Shown here piece after piece: positions 23,501 through 35,985 of a DNA stretch of 64,000 nucleotides. The notes below the pieces were generated by a model, which was given only the letters and a program-made list of their open reading frames with translations, did no database searches and was not told the origin of the DNA. Origin of the DNA: Lophium mytilinum (lineage: Eukaryota; Ascomycota; Dothideomycetes; Mytilinidiales; Mytilinidiaceae); NCBI GenBank assembly GCA_010093605.1, contig MU004189.1, positions 1,557,834 to 1,621,833 of the forward strand, in the 5' to 3' direction. Each line of letters opens with the position of its first letter. Position 1 is the first letter of the stretch. The position numbers and the translations under genes are program-made.

Positions 23501-24298
23501 TTAAATCCCAGATGTAAATATGTCGGCCAGGTCCTTCATTGGAGAGAACCAAGAGTGATGACAATACAAGAGGCGAGGCGTGCCCAGGGAATTCCGGATG
23601 ATGTTGTACTAATTGGAACTCTGGCTGAAAAGCTCAAGATAACTGGAAATGGAGTCGATTATTCCCTGGGTCTCACCTTGGGATACAGCTTGCGGCAGTC
23701 TGTCTCGCCCAACCAGAATTATCCCATTCCGTATAATAGGAGCGGCCACTCGGGACAAGAAGTCATCGCCGTCACTAAAGGGAGAGCGTTGATAAATTAC
23801 ACTACAGTTGAAGGTATTACAGGCTCGAGAACTTTCTTGAATGTCGAGAGTACCGAAACGACGGAGAGGTTCCGGAACCATACCCCGGGTCGGCCAGACA
23901 TCTCCAGGAAACAAGAGTCTCGGAAGAACAATCTGAATAACCTCAGCATGAACAAAATCCAGCGTGCGCTGTCCGAAGCTACCGAGGGCCAGAGGTTTTC
24001 AAAACATGAAAAGAAGGCTCATAGAAGCATTGATAGGAGCAGTAGGCATCGGGCTCTGCCAAATGCTGCGCCGGACCAAGAGCCGCGGAAACGAACTCGT
24101 CAGAACACTACCGGTACGGAGTTAGTAGCTCCAGCCGACTTTTCTAAAATCCCAGAAAAGTTGTCCAGGAAGAGCATTACTACAAATACTAGTACCACGA
24201 GCAATGACGAGGGCGATAGCGAGGATGAAGGCCCTTTCATGCCTAAACAATTATGGAAGAGGGTAACGAAGACGGATGGGGTCGGGAGCTTTGAGTGA
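20598..24298 (+). CDS. dim-2: DIM-2-like DNA (cytosine-5) methyltransferase
   Basis: This methylates cytosine in repeats and RIP-mutated DNA, guided in Neurospora by H3K9me3 and HP1. Two exons: 20598 to 20723 (or 20738), and 20777-24298. The result is about 1215-1220 residues. Exon 2 begins with GLDGDYVVFELQEFRVYRPD. The middle region has BAH-like segments and Cys-rich patches (DRSCSCQKES). The catalytic core shows motif I (LSLFSGGGSFD), motif IV with catalytic Cys at 22742-22744 (GGSPCQGYARMN) and motif VI (ILENVPEA). Then come QSRSRLF (motif VIII region) and late motifs ending ITGNGVDYSLG. The GGSPCQG form, rather than the PPCQ-W type of RID, favours DIM-2 over RID. The C-terminal tail is basic and disordered, ending in an acidic patch. 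The first intron is ambiguous: either 53 nt (weak donor GTTGTT) or an unusually short 38 nt (GTACTC). Both keep the frame. Confidence 0.88.
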
Positions 24299-24813
24299 TA
24301 GGGCGAGTTGGTCTCCTGTCGAAAAGCTAGATGCTTTGCAATGAAAGACGCTCTCAGATAGAGGAGCACTTTACCTATAGCTAGACTCAGAGAAAGAATG
24401 AAACCAAAAGCCTAATAAGCTTGAACACTTGAACACCATCAACAGCGAACTTGTCCAGTATGTATAGTTACTCGTGGATGATATCTAGTCTAATTGGGGA
24501 GGTGGGGCGTTTTAAGTCACGTGTACGATTTATGCCGGTTCGCTAATGCCCCCGACGTTAAAAGTTGCGTCTACCTATAGCTTTAACGGCCGAGCTCTAC
24601 TCACTTACAAGGTTGTCTTCGTAGCTAGGAGCCTGACACAAACTACCTTATTGGCTTGTGTGACGTGCGTCAACATCTTAACATGCGGCAGTGATTTTCG
24701 CACAGGCGGCAATCTACAGGTTCTACCTTCTTTCCTCCATAGTTGTCGTCGCGCTACACTTTCACCACCACTGCGCATCTCTACCCTCATAATCCTTCTC
24801 TCCGGTCCCAAAT
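24299..24813. other. Intergenic region, methyltransferase to Prp2-type helicase
   Basis: This holds the 3' UTR and a compact promoter for the helicase. No feature was recognised. Confidence 0.5.
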
Positions 24814-27294
24814 ATGGCGCCACCACGCGAGCGAAACCCCGAAAAACTCGATGACCTCCGTCTACGGTCTCGGCAAGACTACCTCGCGAAACGAGAAGCA
24901 GAACAGCTTGCGCTCCTTCGCAAACAAGTCCAAGAGGAGGCAGAAGAAGCGCGGGCAAATCCTGACCTGAGTCGGCAAGAGCTCCAAGAGTTTCAGAGGA
25001 ACCGCGAAACCCTACGCCTCGCCGAAGAGCGTCTCGCCATCGATGACCACCTCGAAGGATACCTCGTACCCGATGCCGACTACAGCAATAAGACGGAGGT
25101 GTTGAACAAGCGGCACAAGGACGACAAATACGTTACCGAGCACGATGAGTGGGAAAACGAACAAACGGCGCGCGCGAAAGCGCAGATATCAAGGCCAGTG
25201 CGCGAGGAAGACTATGAGTTCGTTTTTGACGATACCCAGGGCATAAAATTTGTCGCAGATGTCGCCTCGCGACTGGACCCGGAGAAGCAGATGCTTCAGC
25301 GGATGCTGGATGCTGCGGAACAGAAGGCTGCTACCATCGAGGAAACTAGAAAGAGCTTGCCCATGTACACATATCGGGAACAGATCTTAGCTGCGGTTGC
25401 GGAATATCAGGTCCTGATTGTCGTGGGGGAGACTGGCAGTGGAAAGACTACACAACTACCACAGTTTCTTCATGAGGCTGGATATACCAAGGGTGGGCTG
25501 AAAATTGGATGCACACAACCGCGGCGAGTGGCAGCCATGAGTGTAGCAGCTCGCGTGGCGGAAGAGATGGGCGTGCGGCTGGGCCAGGAGTGCGGATACG
25601 CTATTCGCTTTGAAGACAAAACATCTGACAAAACGATTTTGAAGTACATGACGGACGGCATGTTACTACGCGAGTTTCTCACGGAGCCGGATCTTGGTGG
25701 TTATGCAGCGCTGATGATTGACGAGGCCCACGAGAGGACGCTACATACGGACATTCTATTTGGGCTCGTAAAAGACATTGCTCGATTCAGGCCCGACCTG
25801 AAACTGCTAATCTCCTCGGCCACCATGGATGCTCAGAAGTTCAGCAAGTACTTCGACGATGCTCCAATTTTCAACATTCCGGGTCGGCGTTACCCTGTTG
25901 ATATTCATTACACACCTCAGCCAGAGGCAAATTACCTAGCTGCAGCAGTCACTACTATTTTCCAGATCCATCTCTCGCAGCCCGCTGGAGATATCCTAGT
26001 TTTCTTGACCGGCCAAGATGAGATTGAAGCTGCTCAGCAAAATCTTGAAGACACCGCTCGAAAACTTGGCTCACGGGCGCCGGAACTCATTATATGTCCT
26101 ATCTACGCAAATCTCCCGACTGACCTACAAGCTAAGATCTTCGAGCCTACCCCTCCAAATGCTAGGAAAGTGGTCTTAGCGACCAATATCGCAGAAACAT
26201 CACTGACAATCGATGGCATTGTCTACGTGATTGACCCTGGACTAGTCAAGGAAAACGTATACAATCCAAGAACCGGCATGGAGTCTTTGGTAGTGACACC
26301 GTGCTCCCGAGCCTCCGCAAACCAACGCGCGGGACGTGCGGGGCGTGTTGGTCCGGGCAAATGCTTCAGGTTGTATACCAAGTGGGCTTTCTATAATGAG
26401 CTGGACGAGAACACTACTCCGGAAATTCAGCGTACGAATCTCAACTCAGTGGTTTTAATGCTCAAGTCTCTAGGAATCAACGACCTCATTAACTTCGACT
26501 TCATGGATGCACCACCCGCCGATACCCTCATTCGCGCGCTGGAACAACTCTATGCCCTCGGAGCCCTAAATGATAAGGGCGAACTCACCAAGATTGGACG
26601 ACAGATGGCAGAGTTCCCTACAGATCCCATGCTCGCTAAAGCCGTCCTCGCGGCTGACAAGTACGGTTGTGTCGAAGAGATCCTGTCCATTGTGGCCATG
26701 CTGAGCGAAGCGTCCGCACTCTTCTTCCGACCCAAGGACAAAAAGATCCACGCCGATTCCGCACGCGCTCGATTCACGAATAAAGAGGGGGGCGATCATC
26801 TAACGTACCTGAATATTTGGAACCAATGGCTCGACGCAGATTTTAGTCCTATCTGGGCGAAAGAAAATTTCCTGCAGCAACGAAGTCTCACGCGCGCCCG
26901 CGATGTTCGAGACCAACTTGCCAAGCTCTGCGACCGCGTCGAGGTCACTTTATCCACCAGTGGTATCTCAGATCACATAGCCATCCGTAAAGCCATCACC
27001 GCTGGCTTCTTCCCCAACGCCGCCCGTCTTCAACGCGGAGGAGACTCATACCGGACGGTGAAGAATGGCATGACGGTCTATCTACATCCTAGCTCTGTCC
27101 TTATGGAAAGCCGGCCTAAATGGGTCATTTTCTATGAGCTGGTGTTGACGTCGAAAGAATACATGCGGAGCAATATGCCGTTAGAACCCGAGTGGCTGGT
27201 GGAGGTCGCGCCACATTACCATAAATCAGCGGACCTCGATAAACTTGGAGTCGATAAAAAGATGCCCAAGGGTCCAGGCAAAAGTGGAGTTTGA
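24814..27294 (+). CDS. PRP2: DEAH-box spliceosomal RNA helicase, Prp2/Cdc28 type
   Basis: This ATP-dependent remodeller is probably the one that activates the spliceosome before step 1. It is intronless, 826 residues. After a charged coiled N-terminus it has Walker [11 protein letters not shown] (about residues 204-213), motif Ia [16 protein letters not shown] at about residues 303-306 (MIDEAHERT), SAT (LISSATMDA), motif V ([15 protein letters not shown]) and motif VI (QRAGRAGR). The winged-helix, ratchet and OB regions follow, ending in [13 protein letters not shown]. The N-terminus is shorter than in fission yeast Cdc28. The linker EYEFVFD (here [15 protein letters not shown]) before the helicase core is typical of the Prp2/DHX16 group rather than Prp16, Prp22 or Prp43. 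The product is certain as a DEAH helicase; the Prp2 assignment is strong but rests on the linker and overall similarity. Confidence 0.92.
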   Translation: MAPPRERNPEKLDDLRLRSRQDYLAKREAEQLALLRKQVQEEAEEARANPDLSRQELQEFQRNRETLRLAEERLAIDDHLEGYLVPDADYSNKTEVLNKRHKDDKYVTEHDEWENEQTARAKAQISRPVREEDYEFVFDDTQGIKFVADVASRLDPEKQMLQRMLDAAEQKAATIEETRKSLPMYTYREQILAAVAEYQVLIVVGETGSGKTTQLPQFLHEAGYTKGGLKIGCTQPRRVAAMSVAARVAEEMGVRLGQECGYAIRFEDKTSDKTILKYMTDGMLLREFLTEPDLGGYAALMIDEAHERTLHTDILFGLVKDIARFRPDLKLLISSATMDAQKFSKYFDDAPIFNIPGRRYPVDIHYTPQPEANYLAAAVTTIFQIHLSQPAGDILVFLTGQDEIEAAQQNLEDTARKLGSRAPELIICPIYANLPTDLQAKIFEPTPPNARKVVLATNIAETSLTIDGIVYVIDPGLVKENVYNPRTGMESLVVTPCSRASANQRAGRAGRVGPGKCFRLYTKWAFYNELDENTTPEIQRTNLNSVVLMLKSLGINDLINFDFMDAPPADTLIRALEQLYALGALNDKGELTKIGRQMAEFPTDPMLAKAVLAADKYGCVEEILSIVAMLSEASALFFRPKDKKIHADSARARFTNKEGGDHLTYLNIWNQWLDADFSPIWAKENFLQQRSLTRARDVRDQLAKLCDRVEVTLSTSGISDHIAIRKAITAGFFPNAARLQRGGDSYRTVKNGMTVYLHPSSVLMESRPKWVIFYELVLTSKEYMRSNMPLEPEWLVEVAPHYHKSADLDKLGVDKKMPKGPGKSGV

Positions 27295-29084
27295 GTTACC
27301 ACAACGGAGGCTGCCGTCTAAGGGCGGCTAACGAACCATGGACAGAAGTCAGGAAAAGGGTGCGGCTCTAAGGGGGTCCACACACGTGCCTCTCAACATG
27401 AGAGTGAGGATATACAATACAAGTAATATATGGATGCTTACAAACTGTAGAAAAAGCTTCGGACATCGCAAGGGCCGTCCTCCTTCGATGTGATCGGGAC
27501 TAGCAAAGACTAGTCATCTCCAACCCCCATTTCGGAGAATTTGAAGCAGTCGTGCTCTGGAAACTGTTAGCAGAAGTAATAGCTGCCTCTACGAACTGAC
27601 AAGAGCAGGAAATCTCGACGGTAGCTTACTGTACGCGACCACTGGACTTTGATAGTCGTGATGCGGCGAGGGTACGTGCGTAGCCTATCTAGACCAACAT
27701 TACCACGGTTCCATACCACAAATTTCTCCTCTTCATCGTGCTTCCGCAATCGCTATGGTAATATCCCACCAATAAATAAGCTCTGCGCTTTGCCCAGCAG
27801 CCCTCTGCGCACACCCAAAACCTCGTCGCCTCCCCGTCCCTCTTCTCTCCTTTGCCTTCGGGCACTCAAGATCTCACCACCACCCGCTTTCATCACATCA
27901 CCCCTTTTGTATCCTCTCCCTCATCCCCTGTTTCTGTTTCATGTACTGTTAGTGTTTTCCCCCCTCTCCTTCACCTGTAGTTCCATGCAAGCCCAGCATG
28001 AGGAACCGCCTCCACAGCCCTCTGCAGTAGGCGGTAACGCCCGACACTGGGGGAGAGCTTGCCGGCTTGCTGGCGGCTCGATCCTGGAGGAAGAAGTCAA
28101 CAGATAGCAACGTCTTCGGACTGCGCAACAGGCCCTTTGGGGTCCCTGGCATGTTTTACTCAGAGGCACCTGTGTGATTGTTGAGTTTAATCGCTTTTCC
28201 TTTTTTGTGTTTGGTGCTTGGTTTTGGTGGAGGTTGGGAGGGCTTGGAGCGGCCGGAGCGGTGGTGGTGAGAGGATCTTGTACGGCTTTGGGGAGGTTTT
28301 TCATCCCCGGGGGGTTTGTCCCTGGGGGTTTTCCTCCCGCGAAACTCAAAAAGATAAACACTAATTTCGTTGGTTTTGCTTGTGATGTCTTCACTTTGCG
28401 TGTGCTGGGTGTCTATATGGAGTATCTATCCAAGCTTGACTGTTGGGGTGTTGCGTAGGGGCTACGTGGGTGTTGGACGCTCTTCGTCGGGTGGCGAGAA
28501 GTATAGATGGATGGTAATTCTTTGCAAGACCTGTTAGAGGCGTTCGTAAGTTTAAGTAGCTCTTTGGTGATGTCCGGATTGCTTCAGAATATTAGCTTGT
28601 CCACGATTGAATGTCGCTTCCTTTAAGCTACACGTCTAGCAGGCACATACAACTAAGAAAGCTTCAGTTTGATTATAAAGCTTCTAATTAAAAAGGTTTC
28701 AAGTCATCTCAAGCTATATTGACTGCTTGAATCAATCACTTCGCACGTGAGAGACTTGCCGACAAGACCTGGATTACCTCAACAGTTAGTTCATGACTTT
28801 CGAGAGTCAAGAGAAGCGCTTCTTGGCTCATTACTATTGTGACACCGTGGATAAGTATATTCACGAAACCCTCCAAGCTGAAATCGGAAGCTTGAGAAAA
28901 TAGGCGGCGGGAGGTTCAGAACCCCTATGTTGTGACGTGAAACACCCGGGATGTGGTTGAATCGTCAGTCTGCCGGGCGGTGTGGTTGTAAGCTCCAATA
29001 ACGGCAACTCACAACAACTAGGAAGTAAAGTTAATAGCCGTAATCTTAACGTTCCTAACGTATTTCCGCGCACGCACTAATACC
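27295..29084. other. Intergenic region left of the AT-rich island
   Basis: This is about 1.8 kb with normal base composition. A pyrimidine-rich stretch (about 27780-27970) resembles a promoter. A 40-codon frame from 27985 (MQAQHEEPPPQPSAVGGN...) follows it, but I cannot support it as a gene. No repeats or RNA genes were seen. Confidence 0.45.
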
Positions 29085-32000
29085 CGCACTGGCCACCATA
29101 TTAAATCCGGCTGAGCCCCTTATTAGCCCCCTCTCCACGGGTATACGCGTTTAATATAACTTATTTCCAATATAGATAGTAGCTAGATATATAATTTAAA
29201 CGTGCCTAATTTAATGCACCCGCTTATTAGGCGCGAAAATTATAAAAAATAGGTATTTTTAGCCTTATTTTAAATAAAAATTACTCTAAATTATACTCTC
29301 TCCCTTCTATAGCCTACCTACCTCCTTTTCTACTACTTTGCAACGCTATATTAACTTATTCTAAACGCTAGGTATCTAGTATATACTTAAACTAGGTATT
29401 AGAATATTAAGATCTATATTAGAATAGAAAATTCTATTTATATAAGAAGCCTACTAAAATCTTACCTAGCGCGTTTTAAACGCGCTATTAAAGAAGATTT
29501 TAATATTCTACTATATAAGATTAAATGTTTAAGATGTTTCTAGAATATACTTTAGTACTTCTTAGCCCTTATTAGCACCCTATAAAGGGCCTAGTAGTCT
29601 TTATTAGTAATAAGTAGCTTAGTAAACCTTATAGCTAAATATTATACTATATAGTAATACTACACTATATAGTAATACTATATAATTATACTATATAGCT
29701 ATATAGTTTATCTATAATAAGTTACTTAGTAGATCTTATAGCTATATAGAAGTATATAGATTTAAATAGAGTTATATTTATTTATAATAATATCTAAGTA
29801 TTATTATTCTTATTATTATCCTCTATAACGTTCTACCCCTTCTTCTTAATATCTTAAGGTAAGGCTCTACCTATATTACGCCTAAATTTAGCTATAATTA
29901 CTTAAGGGGTTTATTTAATTCTCTAGTTTAAGCTATACCTATAGAGATACTTCTTATTAAAACTATTACTCTAATAGGCCCTTACTCTCTTTATATTCTT
30001 TTTATTAACCTTCTTTTGCCGGAGCTTAATAGTATTAAGAAGAGAAGACTATTTTAATAGTTTAGGCTTCTTCTTCTTCTTTAGTATAGTAGAATACTGC
30101 TTCTAGAATAAAAGGTTATTATTAAACTCTCTTCTTTTATCTATAAAAATCTATAAAAAATAAGCATTTATCTCTAATAAGAAGAGGGGGTATTTATTTC
30201 TAATAAGAATAAGAATACTTACTTTCTAATTACTATACTTCTACTTAAGTTTTATCTATATTAGATTTCCTTTATACTTCTATATATTAATCTAATACTT
30301 AAGTAGAATAGAAACTCCCTTAATTATTAGAAATACTTCTGCTCCTTAAGGTATTTTCTATCCGCCTTTAATCTTTATAATACCTAAAGTACTATTAATT
30401 AAGATAATAGGTAGTATAGAAACATTACTACTAATAAAAGTTACTATTCTATGCGGTATAATAATAGTTATCTCCTTCTTATCCTTCTCTAGCGTAGCCT
30501 TCTTCTTTCCCTTTATCTTAGGACGCTTTATTAGAGACGGCTAGTCCTAGTACTAGTAGTTAGTAGGAGAGGGGGGGCTTTTAACTTATTATTAATAAGT
30601 TAGAGACATAAAAGAAGGCTATAGCTAGTGCCGCTTAGAAAGGTTATAGATATAATAGTATATAAATAAGGCAGTAATACTACTACTAGCTAGAGGATAG
30701 TTCTCTAGTATTAATATAATTTAGCTTTACTCGCTAGGGCTAGAACGGGGGCTAAAAGAATCCTCTAGGCGTAAGGGTACCTGCGTTATATATAACTAGC
30801 CCTGCTATCTAAAAATAGGCTGCATTATATATAACTAGCCTACCCGCGGTACCTAGAATTAATTACTTTCTAGAGGCATTAGTTTCTACTATAGATTTAT
30901 TAGTAATAACTAAGGCTACTATAGATGCGTTATAGATAATTATATTAGTAGAGGCTACCTAATAGAAGAAATAGAGAGGGTATAGCTAGGTACTAGTAGT
31001 AGAGAGTTTATTATAGATAAAAAAGGTTTCTATATAGGTAGTAGAGTATATTCTTAAGATATAGTAAACTACTTATATAGTCTTAGATATACTACTTTTA
31101 CTACTACCTTACTTTCTTCTTAAATTTAAATTAAAGTCTTAAAGTTATAGAAGATATAGCTTTTAATCTATACTTCTAGCCTACTTATCTTAGCCATTAG
31201 CTAGAAGTTATTATCTAGAAAAGTATTATTTTAGGGGGGCTAATTAGCCTGCTACTTTAGCTATTCTTTAGCTAAACGCTCTTAAAGAGAAGCCTTTAAA
31301 ATAGCGCTCGCTTTTAAGGGTATACTAATTTATTTTAAATAAGTTAAAGAATAGGTAGTATATAGATAGGTAGTATATAAATAGATAGGCTAGTAGATAG
31401 GCTAATACTAGGGGTTTATAGATAATAAAGGGTGTAAAAAAGTATATAAAAAGAGGTCTTTATTAATAATAAGGTAGCTTATTCTAATTTAGACAACGGC
31501 TATTACTAAATATAAATAAGCCTAGCGTATACCTATATTAAATTATGCGTTAAAATCTACCCTTCTATCTACTTATTAATAATAAACCTATACTTATTAT
31601 TCTCTATACCTCTATAAAAAGCTAAAATAGCTAAGGCTAAGTCCTCGCCGCTGTAAACCCTAAAGAGCGCGTTAAAAATAAAGCCTAAGAGAGGGAAGAA
31701 AGCAGTTATTATAGATAAAGATAAGCTAGAGCAGCTTAAGAAGCTTATAGTAGCTATACCTAAGTCTATAGTAAAGTAAGTAACTTAAGAAGAAATACTT
31801 AATAATGCTAATAAGGAGGAGGGCGTTAGTAATAAAGGGGAGATTATAACTAAGATTATCCGCCAGAATACTAAGTTAGTAGTCCTTAGCTATTTAAATC
31901 CTAATTTATTAAAGTTAATTAATAAGCTATAGAGTAGAAAGCTTATAGAGAAAAATAAAGAGTACTAGCTTTATATAACTAAAGGGAGCCTTATATAAGG

Positions 32001-33561
32001 TACTATAAAAGCGTATTAAGGGTATATTCTAGATAAAGATATATCTTATTTATTTCTAATAAGTACTAGGTAGTAGGCTAAGTTTCTAAAATAGCTAAAG
32101 TTCTATAAGCTACAGGCCTATAAATATATTAATACCCTGGATAAATAGGCGCTAAACTATTTTATATAATAGATTTAAGGGATAGTTAAAATAAGAAAGG
32201 TAATAAAAGAAGACTTAGAGTAGAAAGCAGGTATAAAGTAAGGCTAAAAGAAGAAAGTAAAGCCTTATTCTAGATAAGCATCTACTACTACATCTATTAC
32301 TTTAGGCGCTATATCTATTACTTTAGGCGTTAGAGATAAAGATAAGAATATATAGAATTCTAGCACTTTATACTTCTATACCTAGAAGATAAGGGCTATA
32401 ATTAGCTAGCACTATTTATATTATTATTAATAAGAATCTAATCTTTAGGTAAGGCAGGCTAATAGTATATATACTAGAAATCTATTAGTATCCTATACTA
32501 TTTACTACGCAATAAAGTAGCTCTAGAGGGAGAAGGTATACTACTACTATCTATTAGCTTTATTTATTACTAATAATAGCCTAGGTTATAGCTAGAGAGG
32601 TACTAGAAAGCGCTTAAGCTATCTAAGAGTAAGATCTTTAAAAGATATATAAAGATACTAAGGCTTATTTTAAATAACTAGAGAAAGAAGATACCTCTTC
32701 TTTCTCTTATCTAAAGGATAAAGATAGAAGAGCACTCTAGGCAGGCTATAGGTAGAGAATAATAATACATCTAGCCTATGCTATTATATTTACCTACCTC
32801 TTATAACTTAAAGAGGTTCTTTAAATTAAGATAAGTAATATACGCGTTTTTAATAAAAATCCTAGGTCTATTAAGATTACTCTTTTTTTCCGGAAAACTT
32901 ATTAATATAGAGGTATACTACCCCCTTATTTCTAATAAACCTACTTATTATTAACGCATAAATAGAGGTAAAGCCATTTATTATCTATATATAATAGAAG
33001 AACCTATAGATTTCTATACCTAATCTACTACTTAAATAGCTTTATCTATTAGGTATTTACTCCGGCCGCCTATTCTAAAAGTTTAACCTATATAACTAGC
33101 CCGTTATTAATAAGAATAAGTTAATTATAGGTTCTCCTTTATTATAAACGCGCCTGCATCTTTATTAATAATAATAGTCCTCTTCTTAATTTATTTTTAA
33201 CTTTTAAAACAATCTTATAGATATTAGCTATAACCTAATTACTTTCTCTAGCTATTCCTTTTACTAAGGTAGCTGCTAGTAGCTATCTAGTAAGCGGCGC
33301 TAGAATATATAAAAGATCTATAATTAGAGTAGCTAGTTAGAGAACTTCTTATCTATAATAATTATAAAGTATCTTATTAGTTAGAATAATAGGCTAACTT
33401 ATAAGCAGCAGGACTTTATAAACCTAAACTTTTATTATAAATAAGTATACTATAGTTATAATAGAACGTGCAACTATATATAGCCTTATACCTTTATCTC
33501 TAATAAGTATAAGCTATACTTATTAGGGACGAAGGTACTATATAGCTAAATTATAGCCTTT

Positions 33562-33625
33562 CTATATAGCCTCTCTATATAGCCTCTCTATATAGCCTCT
33601 CTATATAGCCTTTCTATATTATATA
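33562..33625. repeat. 13-bp tandem repeat
   Basis: The unit CTATATAGCCTCT recurs at 33562, 33575, 33588 and 33601 and then decays (CTTTCTATA). It lies inside the AT-rich island. Confidence 0.8.
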
Positions 33626-34429
33626 TAGCCTTTCTATAGTTCTACTTTATTTTAAATAAATATATAGAATAGGCTTAAGGCTTAAGTATTAGTACTAGTA
33701 GATTTTTAAGGCTTAAGTATTAGCGCTAGTATAATAGTATATAAGAGCGTTAGAAATAAAGGTATAAGACTATATTAACTTAGAAAGAAGGTAAAGAACT
33801 CTAGAAGTATTAAAAATAAGTAAAGAGCTATAGAAGCGTTTAAAACAAAGATATAAGACTATAAAAGAAAAGAAGATATAGAATTATAAGAAGAAAACGC
33901 CTAGAATTATAGCTATATTAGAAATAAAGGTATATAACTATAACTATACTAGAAGTAAAGGCATAGAACTATAACTATATTAAGAATAAAGATATAGTAC
34001 CTCTATAGCGTTCTTAACGTACTCTTATATACTATATTATATTACTAATCTTACTATACTTTCTAAGCGTTCTTAACGCACTATATTATATTACTAATCT
34101 TACTATACTCTCTAATAGTCCCCTAGTAATCTTCTATAGTCCTCTAGTAATCTTCTATAGTCTCTAAGTATTTCTAATATAATCTTATACCTTACTAATC
34201 TTACTAATCTAGCATACTCCCTAGTAGTCTCCTAGCATTCTTAACATTCTTAATATAATCTTCTATAGTCCCTAGTATTCTTAATATAATCTCCTATAGT
34301 CTTTTAATATTTCTAGCGTTTTTAATATAATCTTCTATAGTCTCTTAATATCCTATATAAATACTACAGTTATAAGGCTTATTATTAATAAATACTACTA
34401 TATTAACTTCCTTAGGCGCCTTATTTTAA

Positions 34430-35120
34430 ACGCATACTCTCTATACTTAAGAGAGGGGAAAAGATTTAAACCTTATACTTACTTATTCTCTATAGTACTA
34501 TACTTATTTTAAATGCATACTATATATACTTTATAGAAGAAATAGATTTAAACCTTATACTTACTTATTCTCTATAGTGCTGCACTTATTTTAAACGCAT
34601 ACTGCATATACTTTATAGGGGGGATAGATTTAAACCTTATACTTACTTATTCTCTATAGTGCTGCACTTATTTATAATAAATACTACCTATACTTTATAG
34701 GGGGAATAAATCTAAACCTTATATTTACTTATTATTCTCTATATAGTTATACTTATTTATAATAAATGCTGCCTATGCTTTATAGGGGGGATAAATCTAA
34801 ACCTTATACTTACTTTTTATCCTCTATATAGTTATACTTATTTATAATAAATGCTGCCTATACTTTATAGGGGGGATAGATTTAAACCTTATACTTACTT
34901 ATTATCCTCTATATAGTTATACTTATTTATAATAAATACTACCTATACTTTATAGGGGGGATAGATCTAAACCTTATACTTACTTATTATTCTCTATATA
35001 GTTATACTTATTTATAATAAATACTGCCTATACTTTATAGGGGGGATAGATCTAAATCTTATACTTACTTATTATTCTCTATATAGTTATGCTTATTTAT
35101 AATAAATACTACCTATTTTA
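34430..35120. repeat. 82-85 bp satellite array, eight copies
   Basis: The anchor TAAACCTT (TAAATCTT in the last copy) lies at 34467, 34549, 34631, 34713, 34798, 34883, 34968 and 35053. Spacing is 82 bp for the first intervals and 85 bp for the later ones. Each unit also carries CTTATTTATAATAAAT or CTTATTTTAAACGCAT, a TTTATAGGGGGG run and a CTCTATA box. Copies to the right are more alike than copies to the left. Confidence 0.92.
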
Positions 35121-35123
35121 TTC

Positions 35124-35167
35124 TTCTTCTCTATATAGTGCCGGTACTAGCACTATATAGAGAAGAA
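35124..35167. repeat. Perfect 18-bp inverted repeat with 8-nt loop
   Basis: The left arm at 35124-35141 and the right arm at 35150-35167 are exact reverse complements (TTCTTCTCTATATAGTGC), with loop CGGTACTA. It starts directly after the satellite array. Confidence 0.9.
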
Positions 35168-35245
35168 TAAGGGCCTTATACTAATACTACTATTTAGACA
35201 GCGCGCTATTAATATATACTACGTATTTTAGTATATACTAGTAAA

Positions 35246-35440
35246 GAAGTATGCTCTCTAGAAGTTATAAGCCTAATTTCTAGAGTTAAGAGACTTATTT
35301 ATAATAAAGATTAGCCTTATAAGCTTCTTAGGTACTAGTATAGAAGTATACTCTCTAGAATTATAGTAGTTATAAGCCTATTTCTTAAAGTTAATAGGCT
35401 TATTTATAATAAGGATTAGCCTTATAAATATATTAGGTAG
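35246..35440. repeat. 97-bp tandem duplication
   Basis: Two copies start GAAGTATGCTCTCTAGAA (35246) and GAAGTATACTCTCTAGAA (35343). Both contain ATAAGCCTA, CTTATTTATAATAA and ATTAGCCTTATAA. It lies inside the AT-rich island. Confidence 0.75.
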
Positions 35441-35930
35441 TATACTCTCCTAGAATAGCATTACTATATAATAGCTTTTAGTATTATACTACCTATTCTT
35501 ATACTAAAGCTTATACTAATACTAGAAATAGATAGAAAGATATACTCTATAATCTTATTACTAGCGGGGTATATAAAGTTATCTTCCGCTATCTTAGAGC
35601 TTTTCTTCTTTATTCTCTAACCTTCTATCTCTTAGGCTTATCTAGAATAACTTCTTTATTAGCTTTTATTACTCTTCTATTATTACTCTTTTATCTCTTT
35701 AGCTTATCTAGAACAACCTTCTCTTTACTAAAGCATCTCTTTAGCTTATTTAAAATAATCTATCTCTTTATAGCTTTATAAGCTTTATTAACCTTATCTA
35801 CTTTTTACTCTACTTATTAATAATAATACCTTCTAAGGCTATTCTATATTACTAGCGTATCGCTACCTATTACGCTAATATTCTAGCTAACCCTATAACT
35901 ATAGCTGCGCAGCAAGTATAAGTTCTTTAC

Positions 35931-35985
35931 CTTACCTTCTTACCTTCTTACCTTCTTACCTTCTTACCTTCTTACCTTTTTACCC
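35931..35985. repeat. 8-bp microsatellite
   Basis: TTACCTTC is repeated about six times in a row, ending in TTACCTTTTTACC. Confidence 0.85.

Noticed and set aside
27985-28107. 40-codon frame after a pyrimidine-rich tract
   Set aside because: Too short and without homology; it is noted only in the intergenic entry.
31600-32300. Stretches in the island that look faintly like Lys-rich coding sequence
   Set aside because: Stops occur in every frame, and I could not match the remains to a transposon family.
34430-35120. CRISPR-like array
   Set aside because: Units are contiguous with no unique spacers, and the genome is eukaryotic; it is a satellite.
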